From assembly GCA_010093605.1 (NCBI GenBank), contig MU004192.1, positions 509,774 to 573,773 of the forward strand: DNA of 64,000 nt. Reading direction: 5' to 3'. This document shows positions 21,775 through 32,876 of this stretch, one piece after another; position 1 is the stretch's first letter, and every line of letters begins with the position of its first letter. The stretch comes from Lophium mytilinum (taxonomy: Eukaryota; Ascomycota; Dothideomycetes; Mytilinidiales; Mytilinidiaceae). Under the pieces are notes generated by a model that did not search any database, was not told where the DNA came from, and saw only the letters and a list, made by a program, of their open reading frames with translations. The translations under genes and the position numbers were made by a program.

Positions 21775-23426
21775 ATGGCAGCCTCTGATTTCCCAACCGA
21801 ACACCGTGGACGGGAGCAGAGTCTTCTTCATCAACAAGAAACTGAATTCGATGCGCTTGCTCCTTCGGGAGACCCTAGAAGCATGAGCCGCGAAAGCTAT
21901 CTGGTAGATCGTATGGAAACGCGTGCTGCGAACGATCCCAGTCCAGATGTCATCCAAAGGAAGTCTCCAAAGCCAGTCAGAGAACCGATTCGTGGACAGC
22001 CTGCCCCAGATGAAGTAGCAAGTTCGACCCGCTACCAGAACTCCCGACGACAACGTAGCAACATACTCCACAGTGGGCCTGTGTAGAAGTTTCCTAGATA
22101 TATCGCCGGCTGTAAGCTTCAATCAACTCAACTAACAATAACTGGTCTATAGTATATGCGTTGCCGAATGGACAGCGAATCGACTACGACCCATATGGCG
22201 TTCTTATGAACGTTTCGACATCGAACCTGACATGGGCTGAAGACCTTCTGACTCCTGAATTTGCTGAGGACGCCAGGTGGGCACTTGCTAATATCACCAT
22301 CCTGACTCTTTCCGCCGCTGGATGTGGACAGGTTCCTGTGACAAGTAAATACGCCATCTCATCGAATGAGCTAGCTACAAATTCAACTGCGCGTGCCATG
22401 GCCGTGACTTGCGCAATTTATCCTTGCATGCGGAGTTACACTCCATCCATCACCAACAACAAGCTTTCGGAGCCGCAAGGAGATTCCAGTAGGATGCTAC
22501 CAACTTACCCCCAGGTTACCCCTGACTATTGGGTTAATTTCCCGCCATTCAGTAATGTTTTGGACAACGCAAATTTTGACTACTTTGGACTCCAGTCTCC
22601 ATGCCATATCAACGATTTGATATATACAACCCAAAATATGTCCTCGGCCCCGAACACCACGACACTGTATTTCTACGACGCGATCCACAACCGGTCGAGC
22701 TCTCTAAGGAACGTTTCTGCCCCCGAACAATGTATCTACCGCCACAGTGCTGGCCTCGGCTCAATACTCGCGTCACAGTTTCAAAGTTCGATATTCCAGG
22801 GCCAGTGTGGGTTTGACCCTTCACCTTTGGGTGAATCCGCTGCCTTGAATTCTCCCAGGCAGTGTCGGAGTATCTCTTCTCGTTGGGCATCAACACAGGG
22901 ATTGGGGGTCTGAACAAACGGTTGAGTGCGGTGTGGAACGATGGCAACGCAACGTTTGAGGCAGTTGATGGCTACCTTGATAAATTTGCGGTTGCCATGA
23001 CGAACCAATACCGTACGTGTTTGGTAGTTCGATCGGTAACGAGACTGCTCTTATGAGCAAGCCGTACCTATTACCGAAGGGCGAGGTTCAGAGGCTCGTT
23101 TGGCGGGAGGCGTGTGCACGCATGTGCAATGGGAATGGCTGTTGTTGCCTGCTTTGATATGGCTGATCACTGGTAGGTTGTTGGTCTGGACAGTTGCTGG
23201 GAATTGGAGGCTTCGCTATGTTCAGCCGGTCTGGAAAGATAGTGTCTTAGCTGCGATTCTGTACAGGAGACGCTTCAGAGGCATAGACGGTGCTAGTTTG
23301 GACTCTGGTTATTCGGATGAACTGTCGACACCAGTTGTTCTAGGAGCGGAAAAAAAGGCAAAGAAGCTGCTGGAGACCGAAGAGATCAGAAAAACCGCTA
23401 GTAAGGTCTTGGTGAGGTTTCAATGA
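21775..23426 (+). pseudogene. Decayed DUF3176-like membrane protein gene
   Basis: Pieces of a known fungal family follow one another in the right order but in different frames. A disordered N-terminus starts at 21775. A Cys-containing piece (YSTVGLC) lies near 22060. The large outer domain starts at YALPNGQRIDYDPYG (about 22150) and runs past SPCHINDLIYTT and CIYRHSAG. Then come EYLFSLGINTGIGG (about 22870), AVWNDGNATFEAVDGYL, and a last helix with WEWLLLPALIWLITG plus a charged tail ending at 23426. The N-terminal bundle of helices that normally opens DUF3176 proteins is not found. Several frame changes cannot be explained by plausible introns, and an in-frame stop follows the N-terminal piece. 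The function of the family is unknown; the locus is probably dead. Some breaks could still be unrecognised introns. Confidence 0.5.
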
Positions 23427-24156
23427 CCCGATCCTGTCCAGTCTACGCAGGAGCGTAGCTGCTTGTGTGCGTTCTGCTTCCCTACGCAATGCGGCTTCCC
23501 CTACTGTACGTTACCTTACTATCCCCTTTTACTGCCCATATATATACAGCTTCATGATAATGTTCTCCTGACTTTATTTTCCTAGGTGCTTGCCTCATGG
23601 CCAGCGAATGCAGTGATGATTCTACACCGAGGAGCTGAACAAGGATACACGGTTGGCGAGAGAAGAAAGAGGCAACTGTGAAGTAGCTACTCAAAGCAAC
23701 CCTAAACTCAAAGAAGAAAAGAGAAGAAGACGCTTTAGAAAGTTGTGCTCACGTAATGCACGACCGTCCTGCTGTTTCTCTAGCAACCCAGCGACAACGT
23801 AAGGGGTATATGATGGATTAGAGAGTGTTTGTTAGTTTTTTGTGCTCACTCTGCCATTTTAAGATTAGCAGATCGAGCTAGTGAGTGCACATAGCAGGTT
23901 GAGTTCGCTATAGGGGCCGCGTCCAGTCAAAATGCTCCGCTTAGAATAGATATGCAATCTAGCTTCTTCTTGTAAGCGTCGAACTAAGCTTGAACCCCGC
24001 ACAAATGGAAAAATGGCTGATCTGCACCGACTCGTTGTTGCTCACAACTATACGCTAAGATATCTGATACCATTAGAAGATAACTCTTAACGCAGCGTAT
24101 GAATGGTATGATACCTAATTAAGGAAGTAGTACTGACTGCTTGTAGCGAACGAAGA
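23427..24156. other. Intergenic stretch, nothing recognised
   Basis: A purine-rich patch lies near 23700-23740. No open frame or known repeat is recognised before the next start. Confidence 0.5.
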
Positions 24157-24993
24157 ATGTCGGACTTCCTTGGCCTCCCCAGCGAACTCCGCAACAATAT
24201 CTACAAGCGACTCTTAGTGCGCGATGAACCAGTTAACCCACGAACGCGGATGAATCTTCATATGCGCCGGCACAATCTGACTCCCGACCTTCTCCTCGTG
24301 AACAAGACGATCTACCGCGAAGCCAGCTCACTGCTCTACGCACAAAATTGCTTCGATCTCAGAGGCTGCGGCCCTAACTCCCAGGCGGAACACGCAGGGT
24401 TATTCTTCGCGAAAATTGGTTCTACCAATACGCAACACATCAGACACGTATGGATTGACTTTCCGCACTTCCAGAGTCTGGACGCGGACACTATCACTCT
24501 CACACACGCCGCCGACTGCATGCTTGCGAGTATACAGAGCAATTGCATTAACTTGAGGACGCTTACCGCGATCATCCATTACAATATTGCACATTGCATG
24601 GACTTTGAGCTCATCGAGTCTGATCGCCCCAATATCGTTCCTAAAGCATTGGCGCTAGCGGATGCTCGCTTCCGAGGCATTGCATCCCTTCGCGAGGTGT
24701 TCGTCAAGGTGTACAAGAAAGGTCCAAGTCGGCGTTTAGAGAGCGAATTGAAGGGCTTTGGATGGAAAGTCAATGGAAGAGTATGGGAAGAAGATGGCTC
24801 AAGCTCCGAGGAGCCGTCAGATAATGGAGAAGGCGACGAGGACAGCTCAAGCGACGAGGAGGAGGATAGTGGGGAAGACGACGAGGACGGCTTTGAATCA
24901 GATGATGATGCTGATGATGGCGGCGATGGCGCTGATCTCATCGGCACCGATGGTCTTATCTACGGCCATCCGCTAAACGATTCAACTCTCTGA
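24157..24993 (+). CDS. 2EXR/F-box-like protein with a highly acidic tail
   Basis: A single exon gives 278 residues. It opens with FLGLPSELRNNIYKRLL, the typical start of fungal 2EXR or F-box-like domains (L-P-x-E-L-R-N-x-I-Y). Next come LLLVNKTIYREASSLLYAQN, the usual second block, and a helical-rich region (HIRHVWIDFPHF) to about residue 195. From about residue 210 the tail is almost entirely Asp, Glu, Ser and Gly (about 60 residues), ending with a short uncharged piece. The large fungal families with this head are poorly characterised; F-box members act as substrate adaptors of SCF ubiquitin ligases, but binding here cannot be inferred. No introns and no truncation are evident. Confidence 0.82.
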   Translation: MSDFLGLPSELRNNIYKRLLVRDEPVNPRTRMNLHMRRHNLTPDLLLVNKTIYREASSLLYAQNCFDLRGCGPNSQAEHAGLFFAKIGSTNTQHIRHVWIDFPHFQSLDADTITLTHAADCMLASIQSNCINLRTLTAIIHYNIAHCMDFELIESDRPNIVPKALALADARFRGIASLREVFVKVYKKGPSRRLESELKGFGWKVNGRVWEEDGSSSEEPSDNGEGDEDSSSDEEEDSGEDDEDGFESDDDADDGGDGADLIGTDGLIYGHPLNDSTL

Positions 24994-25817
24994 ACTTGAA
25001 AGATGCAGATTACGTTTCGGAAGACAGAGCTGTAAATGATCCTCTTATACTCTACCCTTGCCAGCGTTCCCGATTCTCGTCTTTTTCCCTTTCGTATTAC
25101 GTGTAGCGTCTTCTTTCGCAGCCATGTTTTGTGGCTTGTTGAGCGTCTGCTCCACAAAGGGTTGATTATTTGCAATGTCTAGAATACCCAGGCAGAATAA
25201 TGCAAAACAGTTCTCGGGGTCATAAAAAGTGGCAGACCTTACTCCTTTACTTCTAAAGTTTAGGGGCTGTTTAGCGGGCCTTAAAGTGGGTTTATAATTT
25301 TCCCTCTTTTCCTACCATCTTTCTTACCTCTACACCTCTTATAGCCTTCTTAGAAGGGCTATCCGGTATAGACTCGGGGTCAATAACCGACTTAGCTAAG
25401 CAATTAACGTTCACACGGCTGTAGTCGCGTTGTATCTTCTCCCGGTGGGGGGTCGAGGGGGGTTGATGCCCTCTGCAATTCGAGCCGCTAGAACAGGCGG
25501 GACCAGCTGCAGATTTGGGTGTAGATCCCCTTCCGGCGTGTCGTGCGTGATGAGTACAGTATCTTGGTACAGGCCCGTGTATTTTATGATGTTCACAGAA
25601 CTCGCTTATATAGGCACGTGACGAAGGGGCCTTTCCAAAGGGCCTGCCCCCGATCCTGGCAGCAGCGCTTTGACCATGAATGACGTCCGCAGCAAGAACA
25701 GGTGATATCCCTGCCAACACGTCTTCTTCCCAGGCACGAGAGCTAAATACATAGCGCCAGCATGCTGAACCTCCTTCATCCCTTTCCTATACCATTGCTC
25801 CTCTCACACCCCCAGCC
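24994..25817. other. Intergenic stretch with a possible old repeat relic
   Basis: No host gene is seen. From about 25190 to 25400 the sequence is AT-rich with TTATAG and CTTAC runs that look unlike neighbouring DNA, and the minus strand keeps an open frame (25292-25720). This could be the end of an old, mutated transposable element, but no terminal repeats or diagnostic domain were found. Confidence 0.4.
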
Positions 25818-27490
25818 ATGAAGCCGCGGATACCTCTCCCCGCTGCCCTCTCCATCCCGATATGTCCACGGCGGGCTCATGCCCGCGGGGCCCTCTTCAC
25901 CAGCGTCTTCAATGGCGTGAAACCAGCTGAACGAAGGAACTTCAGTTCTGGGATACGATGGAGAATAGAAGGGCGATCGATGGATGATAGTTCCAACTCT
26001 ACGCCTGCGGAGCAGCTGAACAACAAGGTAACCGGGGAAGAGCAGCTGGATTACGATAAGAGAGTGGCAGCAGACAAGGGGAAGCAGATACGGACACCAT
26101 GGATGCGAGAAGGGTCAGATCAGCCGCCTGTAGCTAGGCAGAGGAGCGCTGGGGCAATGACGAAGGGTACGTGATATCTCTTCACCATTGAGACAACTGT
26201 ATCTCAGGTGCCTTCAGAGGCGTCAATTCTTAGAACTACAGCTGATTCGATCTATGTAACAGGGAAACTCCTCACCACCCCCTCGCGCATGCTCAAGCTC
26301 ATCCTACCACTTACGACTATGGACGCCAATTCCGACCGCAAAGATGTCGAACCCCTGGCACTCCTTGTGCACCCTTCACAACCCCTTTCATACCTCGAGC
26401 GCCTCATTCAGTCTGAACTACCGACTATCAAAAAGGGCGACAAAGAGAAGGTACCCAATGTCTACTTCCGTGCCGAAGACTCCAATCAAGAAATGGAGGA
26501 GTCGGACAACGCAGGTTCTAAGAAGACCCCTGTGCATGAACACGGTGCCGCGCCTACGGAAGAAGATGATGCCGAATTTGAAGCTTCGGACGAGATCAAA
26601 ATCGACGGCAAGCTCGAAAAGACTGGAAAATTGAATCAAAAAACGCCTGAAGAAGCAAAAGCCCTACGCGGTGGGAAAGGTCAGGGTGGCGTCGAGTCCT
26701 ACTCTGGTCTGGGCCGCGAAGCCCCCACGACTGGAGAGGAAGAGCGCAAATTCGTGCGGTGGTCTAGCTCGACTGAGATCGGGGACTTCATCCGTGATGC
26801 TGCGCGGGGGCAAGAGTTCGCGGTGGAGATTGAGGGCGCGCCAAATGATATTCGGGTTGGTGTGCCGAGTTTCAACGACCGCACGTATTATCTGCGGATG
26901 CGTTTGAGGAATACGAGCGGCAAGATCTCAAAGATGGCGGATGTGAAGAAGGAGTGCGATGCGATTGCTCACCGGGGTGCGCAGAGAGTAGCCATGGGCG
27001 GATTTGGGATTTTGTGTGGGTGGTGGTATCTTGTGTATCGGTTGACGTTTGAGACAGACTTGGGGTGGGATGTTATGGAACCTGTTACGGTGAGTTGCGC
27101 ATTATTCTCTTATGGATCTAGCGGTGCTAATGAGTGTGCTAGTACCTCGTCGGTCTCTCAACTGTCATCGGCGCGTACATCTGGTTCCTCTACCACAATC
27201 GGGAAGTCTCGTACCAATCCGCCATGAAGTTTACCATATCGAAGCGCCAGGGCAAGCTCTACGCCCTCAAGGGTTTCGATCTTCGGAAGTGGGAAACCTT
27301 GATCGAAGACGGCAATGCGCTGAGGGCGGAGATCAAGAAGGTCGCGAGCGAGTACGATGTTGAGTGGGATGAGCTCGAAGACGAGAAGGACAAGAAAGTC
27401 ACCGAGGCGTTGAAGAAAGATCGAGTGAAGAAGGAGAAGAATGGAGGTGGTGATAAAAAGGATAAGAAAGATGACGAGGACGAGGACTAG
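25818..27490 (+). CDS. MCU: Mitochondrial calcium uniporter pore subunit
   Basis: Three exons, 25818-26166, 26263-27089 and 27143-27490, give 507 residues. The last intron sits inside the pore signature: exon 2 ends with WDVMEPVT and exon 3 opens with YLVGLSTVIGAYIWFLY. The W-D-x-M-E-P motif (residues 385-390, the DIME-type selectivity filter) between two membrane helices defines MCU, the inner-membrane Ca2+ channel. The N-terminus is Arg-rich with few acidic residues, as expected for a mitochondrial targeting sequence. Between ~150 and 250 is an acidic, Lys-rich linker typical of fungal MCUs. After the pore, NREVSYQSAM and a coiled-coil-like stretch follow, ending in a Lys/Asp-rich tail. The length fits fungal homologues. 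The start at 25818 is the first ATG of the frame. Confidence 0.95.
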
Positions 27491-27746
27491 TAGGGCTTCT
27501 TGAGCGTATTGCGCGGATACCCAAGGTGTTTCTTTGCACATATGAGCATGGGGTTGAGGGAAGGGACGGTAGTGAGCGTGGCGTACATGCGGCAACAATC
27601 GATATCAAGACCTTTTAATTATACCGAGATAATTATTAACTCTTTAACCAAATGTACACCTGGCCTCCCAATCGACATGATGTGACTACTCTCTGAACCA
27701 CTAAACGCAATTATGCCCAGAGAGCATCCCACGCGTCCAAGCTTTT

Positions 27747-28122
27747 TCACTCTTTCCCCATACCTCCGCGGTCTGGCCAATCCTCGCGGGCAGATTTGAG
27801 AGTCGATAATTCTAAGGACCGCGACAACTTTGTTTCATTTTCACGCGCTTCGACGTCGTCGTTGGACATTTCGGTCTCGGCCGTTGAAGAGAAGGAATTT
27901 GTTGCAAAGATTCTGCGAGGTTCACGCGGACGTTCTTCGTCTCCTGCATTAAACAAAGTGGTTAGCAGCATACTGGGCGCGGGAGGCGGCCTAGAGGAGC
28001 CTACCTTCACGGGATGCTCCTTGAGCTATCATTCGATGGTTCTGCCAGACGTTTATGAGGCTGGTGGCCAGTGCGAGAAGATTGAAGATCAGGTTGATAA
28101 TATCGTTTGGTGATAGTGCCAT
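27747..28122 (-). CDS. Small single-helix protein, unknown
   Basis: Two exons, 28122-28005 and 27943-27747, give 104 residues. The intron has a GTAGGC donor, a TGCTAAC branch-like site and a TGCAG acceptor, and the frame closes exactly. The first exon encodes one hydrophobic helix (DIINLIFNLLALATSLINVW, residues 7-26), and the rest is polar and charged with many Ser, Glu and Arg. This looks like an N-terminally anchored membrane protein with a disordered cytosolic tail. No family is recognised. It is tail to tail with MCU, about 250 bases away. The main risk is that the two parts are a chance pairing, but the good branch site and helix argue for a gene. Confidence 0.6.
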
Positions 28123-28943
28123 GTTGCGTACTGTGATACACTATTTCAATTATATTTCAGGAGATGTTCACCTCATGGCTAGAAGTCTGCTGCAGTTTTA
28201 TATTAGCTTATAGGGACGTTTGCTCAGCTCATCAAGTACCTTTGTATGGAGTCACCGTCGGACCATTTGGTCCCAGAATTGCAGGCGTGTCCCAAATGTT
28301 GTTGCTGTAGGGACATTATGTCCAACGATAAATGAAGGAGCTTGAGATGCCGACTGTGAGTGGCCGTAAACGTAGCAGAACTTTTGCTCTGGGTTCAAAG
28401 GTTGTTAAGCAGCGGATTGTGCATGCGAACAAGGAATTTTGGGGTGGATCTTTTGTACTTCGTAAGCTGAGGATGAGTCCGTCCCCCATTTGCAGTCGCG
28501 CAAGAGCAACATGAGTTCTGGGAATTTTCCACCGAATATAACAAAAGATCCGCACAGAAGATCCAAACGCCACCGGCTATGTATTGGGGGACGTGAACGA
28601 CAAAAGGTCCTGGAGGTAAGGAGCTGACGAGGTCTGTGCGTGCACCGCCACCACGGTCAGTGGGGACCGGGAGGGACCTTTTGTAAATCGCAACCTAACC
28701 CTATCCATCATCGGAAGCCTTACTCTCAGATCCAAGATGTCTCTCATCGTCAACACCCATCTTCCATTTAACTTAGACAGCTACCTGAATCTGCTTCCTC
28801 CATATCTCATTATATTCAGCCCTTGCGATTCTTGACTTCTGTCTTTGGATTCTCGCTACGTTCACTTATGAAGCGCTTACGCATTTATCCCACCTACCAT
28901 CGTTCCTGGACGCGGCATCGTTCTGCCACAGTATCTTAAAACG
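28123..28943. other. Divergent intergenic stretch, nothing recognised
   Basis: The stretch lies between the start of the small protein gene and the start of the Clr5-like gene, and probably holds both promoters. No convincing frame is present. Confidence 0.5.
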
Positions 28944-30322
28944 ATGCCCTTTGAATCACTACAGCAGCCCGAGGAGTGGGACGGGTTACCGAAGGTCCAT
29001 CTTCCTGATTTCTGGGATCCTACCATCGGTGGTGAGGTCGCTCTGCCCTTTTCAGCCTCGCCTCTTCCACCTTTCTTCGATGAAGCAGAGGAGGACTATC
29101 TCATTTCAACGTTCTTAAATTTGGAATCGGACTCTACCATCTGGCAGCAGAATGATCAGTCACTTGAACCTGGCGATCAGACATCCCCTTCTACGTTCTT
29201 ACTCTCCACAGCTGCCACTGAGAAAGAGCCATCCAATCCCTTGGAAACGTATCTCCAGGAATCAACGGGGTCTACTTCACCACGAGAAATTTTTGTTGAA
29301 TCTCAAGAGCCATGTGTTCTAGCCGATCCTCAGACGAACACGGCACCTCATGCATCTGCTTCATGTCCAGGTTCATAGCCTTCTCCTATCCCAATAGACG
29401 ACAACAGTCGTCCAACCCTCAAAAGCGACAAGATTGATGCAGAGATCTGGGAGCGGCATTTCCCCACCATCTCTAAATTGCTGGCTGCCAAGAAGAAGCT
29501 AGCGCAAATGTTGTTACTAATCCCACAAGAATGCAATGGTTTCAGCCCAAGGTAACTACCCAAAGTTGCATATACACGGCTACGTTGCTGATCATCGTAG
29601 TCGCAAGCAACTGAAAACGAAAACAACGCAATGGCAGGAAGAGGGCCGGATTCCTAGGAAAAATATCAGAAAAGCCGATATGGACTTGATGGTCCTCATC
29701 TCAAATCAAGTGGAGCGTCTCCATGACTCACTGGCTGATTTTAGCTACCATGGGTTCCCTGTGCCCCGAGGAAAGATTGCGAGTCACAGGAAACGATTTG
29801 GGATCGTTCCTCGAGAAATCGACCTTCACAGTAAGTCACCGCCATTGGAGGCCCAACATGCGTAATTTCTTGGCACATGGCGATACCTTGAAGTAAAGCC
29901 AGCGGATTCTTCTCTTGAGAATTGTTCGTGAACTTGAAAAATGGCACGTCAAAGCTATGGCAAGTCGTGCTCAAAGCGGCCTCCTCTTCCCGTTGACCGC
30001 TGGGGGAACGCTAATACTTATAGGTATTCCGTCGTGGATTACGTGGACGAGAACCTCTACCCCTCGACCAGAACACAGTGATCCTGCGAAGCTACTGGGA
30101 AGTGGTAATCCTGAAGGGGCTGAACTCGCCGAAAGCACTCATTCCCAGCTCAATTCTCAGGTCCGACAGCCCCGTTCAGGATCCAATTCTCCGGAGAACG
30201 TGCGCTCGCAAAGTTTTTCCTCCTCCTCGACCAATTTTCATCTACCTGGTGCTAGTGGCTTCAAGTGTGGTCATTTTGGGTGTACTGCACCACTTTTCCA
30301 AACCCAATACCTGCTGCAGTAA
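28944..30322 (+). pseudogene. Damaged Clr5-domain / zinc-finger regulator-like gene
   Basis: The open frame from 28944 encodes a Pro/Ser/Glu-rich N-terminus. After an in-frame TAG at 29376-29378 it continues in the same frame into a Clr5-type segment: IWERHFPTISKLLAAKKKL, a GTAACT intron (29552-29600), then SRKQLKTKTTQWQEEGRIP. Clr5 modules are presumed DNA-binding. A further open frame to 30322 contains an ELEKWHVKAM helix and ends in GFKCGHFGCTAPLFQTQYLL, the first half of a C2H2 finger that in relatives is followed by the two histidines and more fingers. Here it stops at once. The 27 bases around the TAG start GT and end AG and keep the frame if removed, but this is too short for a usual intron. 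It is best read as a truncated, probably inactive regulator gene. Confidence 0.5.
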
Positions 30323-30557
30323 GTTAATTACTACTCAGTCATCCATGCCAGTTATGAATTAGCTTCTTCATCATCCCTCGGTTGGTTGGGTGCTGTTCGA
30401 GCTTTCCCCTTCGAGATGCGCTAGAAAATATGTAGGCTGATGACTGCTACTATCTAGCTGCCATACAACCATACATTCAGAGACTTCCGGGTATATCTCC
30501 CGTGTCACTAACCGTCCACGGGCCAGAGGCGGCAAGGGATCCATACGAAGGAACGAG

Positions 30558-32876
30558 ATGACTCAAAGTGGTAGTCTTGTACCCCTCTCGCCTAGTAGAC
30601 CAAGGAACACTCACCCGAGTGATGATTATAGCTCGCCATCGATGTTACTGAAATCCGGTATTAGTCCTGTCCCTTCTACGGCTGTAGCAATTCCAACCGC
30701 CAGACCGATGGAAACCCAGCAGAGCAAGAAAATGATGCCTAATTGGCCAAAGCCTTCCGATGATGGACGACGAAGAAAGACCCCGAGCGATGCTAGCCCA
30801 TCGGTGCAACCGGGCATTCCCCCAATTGCACCCAGGGTTACAGTACCTCAAGGTCCCTCACTGACGCCTGCCCTGTCCGGCATCAGGGTGGAGTCAGATT
30901 GGCCTCACTCTTTCAACCGTGGACATGGAAACCCGATTCCGAGTGATGACCCCCAACCAATGGTTTTGCAGCCGAAGGCCCGCCCCATTTCCCAGCTTGA
31001 GCTCGCTGGCAAACTAAAAGCAATATATCCAGGACTCGTAATGTTGGAGTCCGAATGTATCAAGATCGAAAGAGACCTGTCCGGATCCCAACCATCTCAG
31101 CATTATCAGGAGTTAAACCCTGAAGACTGGCAACCACTGATAGCGCTTCATTGGAGACTACTTGGTGAACACCATGACTTTTACGAGGCCTCTCAGCACC
31201 CTTCGGCATCTCCTGCTCTTCGGCGGCTGGCACTGAAATACAGTATGCCCGCGCGGATGTGGAAGCATGGATGTCACTCATTTCTCGAAATCCTTCGGCA
31301 GCGACTGCCGGAGTCCTTGGAGTACACGAAGGCCTTTATCATCATGGCCTATCAAATGTTTGCTCTACTACAAGAAACGGTGCCGGCATTGGCGCAATTT
31401 TGGACCGAAATTCTTGGAGATATCAGTCGGTACCGAATGGCTATTGAAGACCAGAATATTACAGATCGCGAGATTTGGCGCAACAATGCTATAGATTGGT
31501 ACTCAGCTGTAGCGGATCGAGAACCAGGGTTGGGAAGGCTTTATCATCATCTAGCCATTCTGGCGCGGCCAAACGCGTTGCGTCAAATTTACTGGTACTC
31601 CAGATCCTTCGTATCTATCCGGCCATTTACTACCGGACGAGAGTCTGCCATGTCGTCGCTCTTTACACCCGTTCTGGAGAATCGCACCACCCCTCTCGAC
31701 GATCTCACGCAGTACTTTGTCAAGATTCATGCGCTTTTTTTCTTTCACAAATTTTCGGATGCTGGTCAACACTTTGTCCAATTTTTCGAACTCCTTGGCT
31801 CTCATCCCTTGAGCAAGGAGCAGAGTATACACCTTGCAATCGCGAACATTTCTTCGTTATTCGATTACGGCAACAGTAATCTTTTGCGTCATCTTTTCGA
31901 TTTATCAAACCATTTAGAGTCTGACCCGTTACTCAACGCTGATGTAGACCTACCTGCCGAATTGAAAGAGCCAACGTTTTCCAGCCTTTTGGATATGGAT
32001 GGATTTACGCTGACATGCGATCTTATGTTCAAAACCTTCGAGGGAATGCTTGCTCGACGGGATTCGACCAACGAGATGCCTTATATCCACATCATTTTGG
32101 CATTTCTCGTCTCCTTGGCAGAAGCACACAGGACCACCAACAAGCTTTCCGTATCATCGCTTTTCGATCAGGAATATGTCTTTGATGCTGTTCCTTGGGA
32201 CTCCCTATGTCAATACTTCAACGGCCTCGTTCCGTTATCGATTCCAGAAACCAGCCTAGCAGTTCACACCCTACAGTTCCCGTCCAGTCACTTTTCCGCC
32301 CGCCCCCTCCCCGAAGATTACGCAATGCGCGGACTGGTTTGGACTCAATCATATTTTCCTGCCTACTTTTTCGAGCGTGTGAACTTGGACGAATGGGAGC
32401 GAGCTGCTGATGACCATTCATGTCACAACACGCGCGTAGAGAGAATAATTTGGCTCGGCTACAGGCTCGCAGCTCTCGGTAATATAGTGTACGATCAGTT
32501 CCGATTCACACATATGCCATCGTACGACGGGTCGCATTTTGAAACCATGTCTACTCCTATGGACTTTTTCGAGCCTAGTGGTTTGAATCCTAGCTTCAAG
32601 ATGGAAATGTACGACGGCAGGTTTGATGAGAGCCCTGCTGCGATCAGCACAACTCGAAGCTCAAACGCGTCATTGGTATCGGGAATTGAGTACACTCCGG
32701 CATCATCTATCGGAGCAAATGACAATACGCCGACACCGCATGCTAGGGAGTCGCCTTCTTCAGTCTTCGACTTGAGCGTCAACGAACCAGCTACGCGACT
32801 CTGGAATGACATTAGCTCGCAGCTGCAGACGATTCGATCCATGATGGTAACTGAGGCATGCGATAGCGTTGATTGA
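30558..32876 (+). CDS. EST1/SMG-type domain protein
   Basis: A single exon gives 772 residues. The first ~140 are Pro/Ser-rich and disordered. From ~145 to ~600 the protein is helical and carries the layout of EST1/SMG5-7 proteins: an N-terminal 14-3-3-like helical region (LHWRLLGEHHDFYEASQHP), then the EST1-type block GRLYHHLAILARPNALRQIY and YSRSFVSIRPFTTGRES (residues ~325-370). The C-terminus is Ser/Thr-rich. Family members bind phosphorylated partners and act in nonsense-mediated decay (SMG7, Ebs1) or telomerase recruitment (Est1). Many Pezizomycotina carry extra EST1-domain proteins of unknown role, and this may be one. The neighbouring damaged Clr5-like gene ends about 240 bases upstream in the same orientation. 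Confidence 0.8.
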   Translation: MTQSGSLVPLSPSRPRNTHPSDDYSSPSMLLKSGISPVPSTAVAIPTARPMETQQSKKMMPNWPKPSDDGRRRKTPSDASPSVQPGIPPIAPRVTVPQGPSLTPALSGIRVESDWPHSFNRGHGNPIPSDDPQPMVLQPKARPISQLELAGKLKAIYPGLVMLESECIKIERDLSGSQPSQHYQELNPEDWQPLIALHWRLLGEHHDFYEASQHPSASPALRRLALKYSMPARMWKHGCHSFLEILRQRLPESLEYTKAFIIMAYQMFALLQETVPALAQFWTEILGDISRYRMAIEDQNITDREIWRNNAIDWYSAVADREPGLGRLYHHLAILARPNALRQIYWYSRSFVSIRPFTTGRESAMSSLFTPVLENRTTPLDDLTQYFVKIHALFFFHKFSDAGQHFVQFFELLGSHPLSKEQSIHLAIANISSLFDYGNSNLLRHLFDLSNHLESDPLLNADVDLPAELKEPTFSSLLDMDGFTLTCDLMFKTFEGMLARRDSTNEMPYIHIILAFLVSLAEAHRTTNKLSVSSLFDQEYVFDAVPWDSLCQYFNGLVPLSIPETSLAVHTLQFPSSHFSARPLPEDYAMRGLVWTQSYFPAYFFERVNLDEWERAADDHSCHNTRVERIIWLGYRLAALGNIVYDQFRFTHMPSYDGSHFETMSTPMDFFEPSGLNPSFKMEMYDGRFDESPAAISTTRSSNASLVSGIEYTPASSIGANDNTPTPHARESPSSVFDLSVNEPATRLWNDISSQLQTIRSMMVTEACDSVD

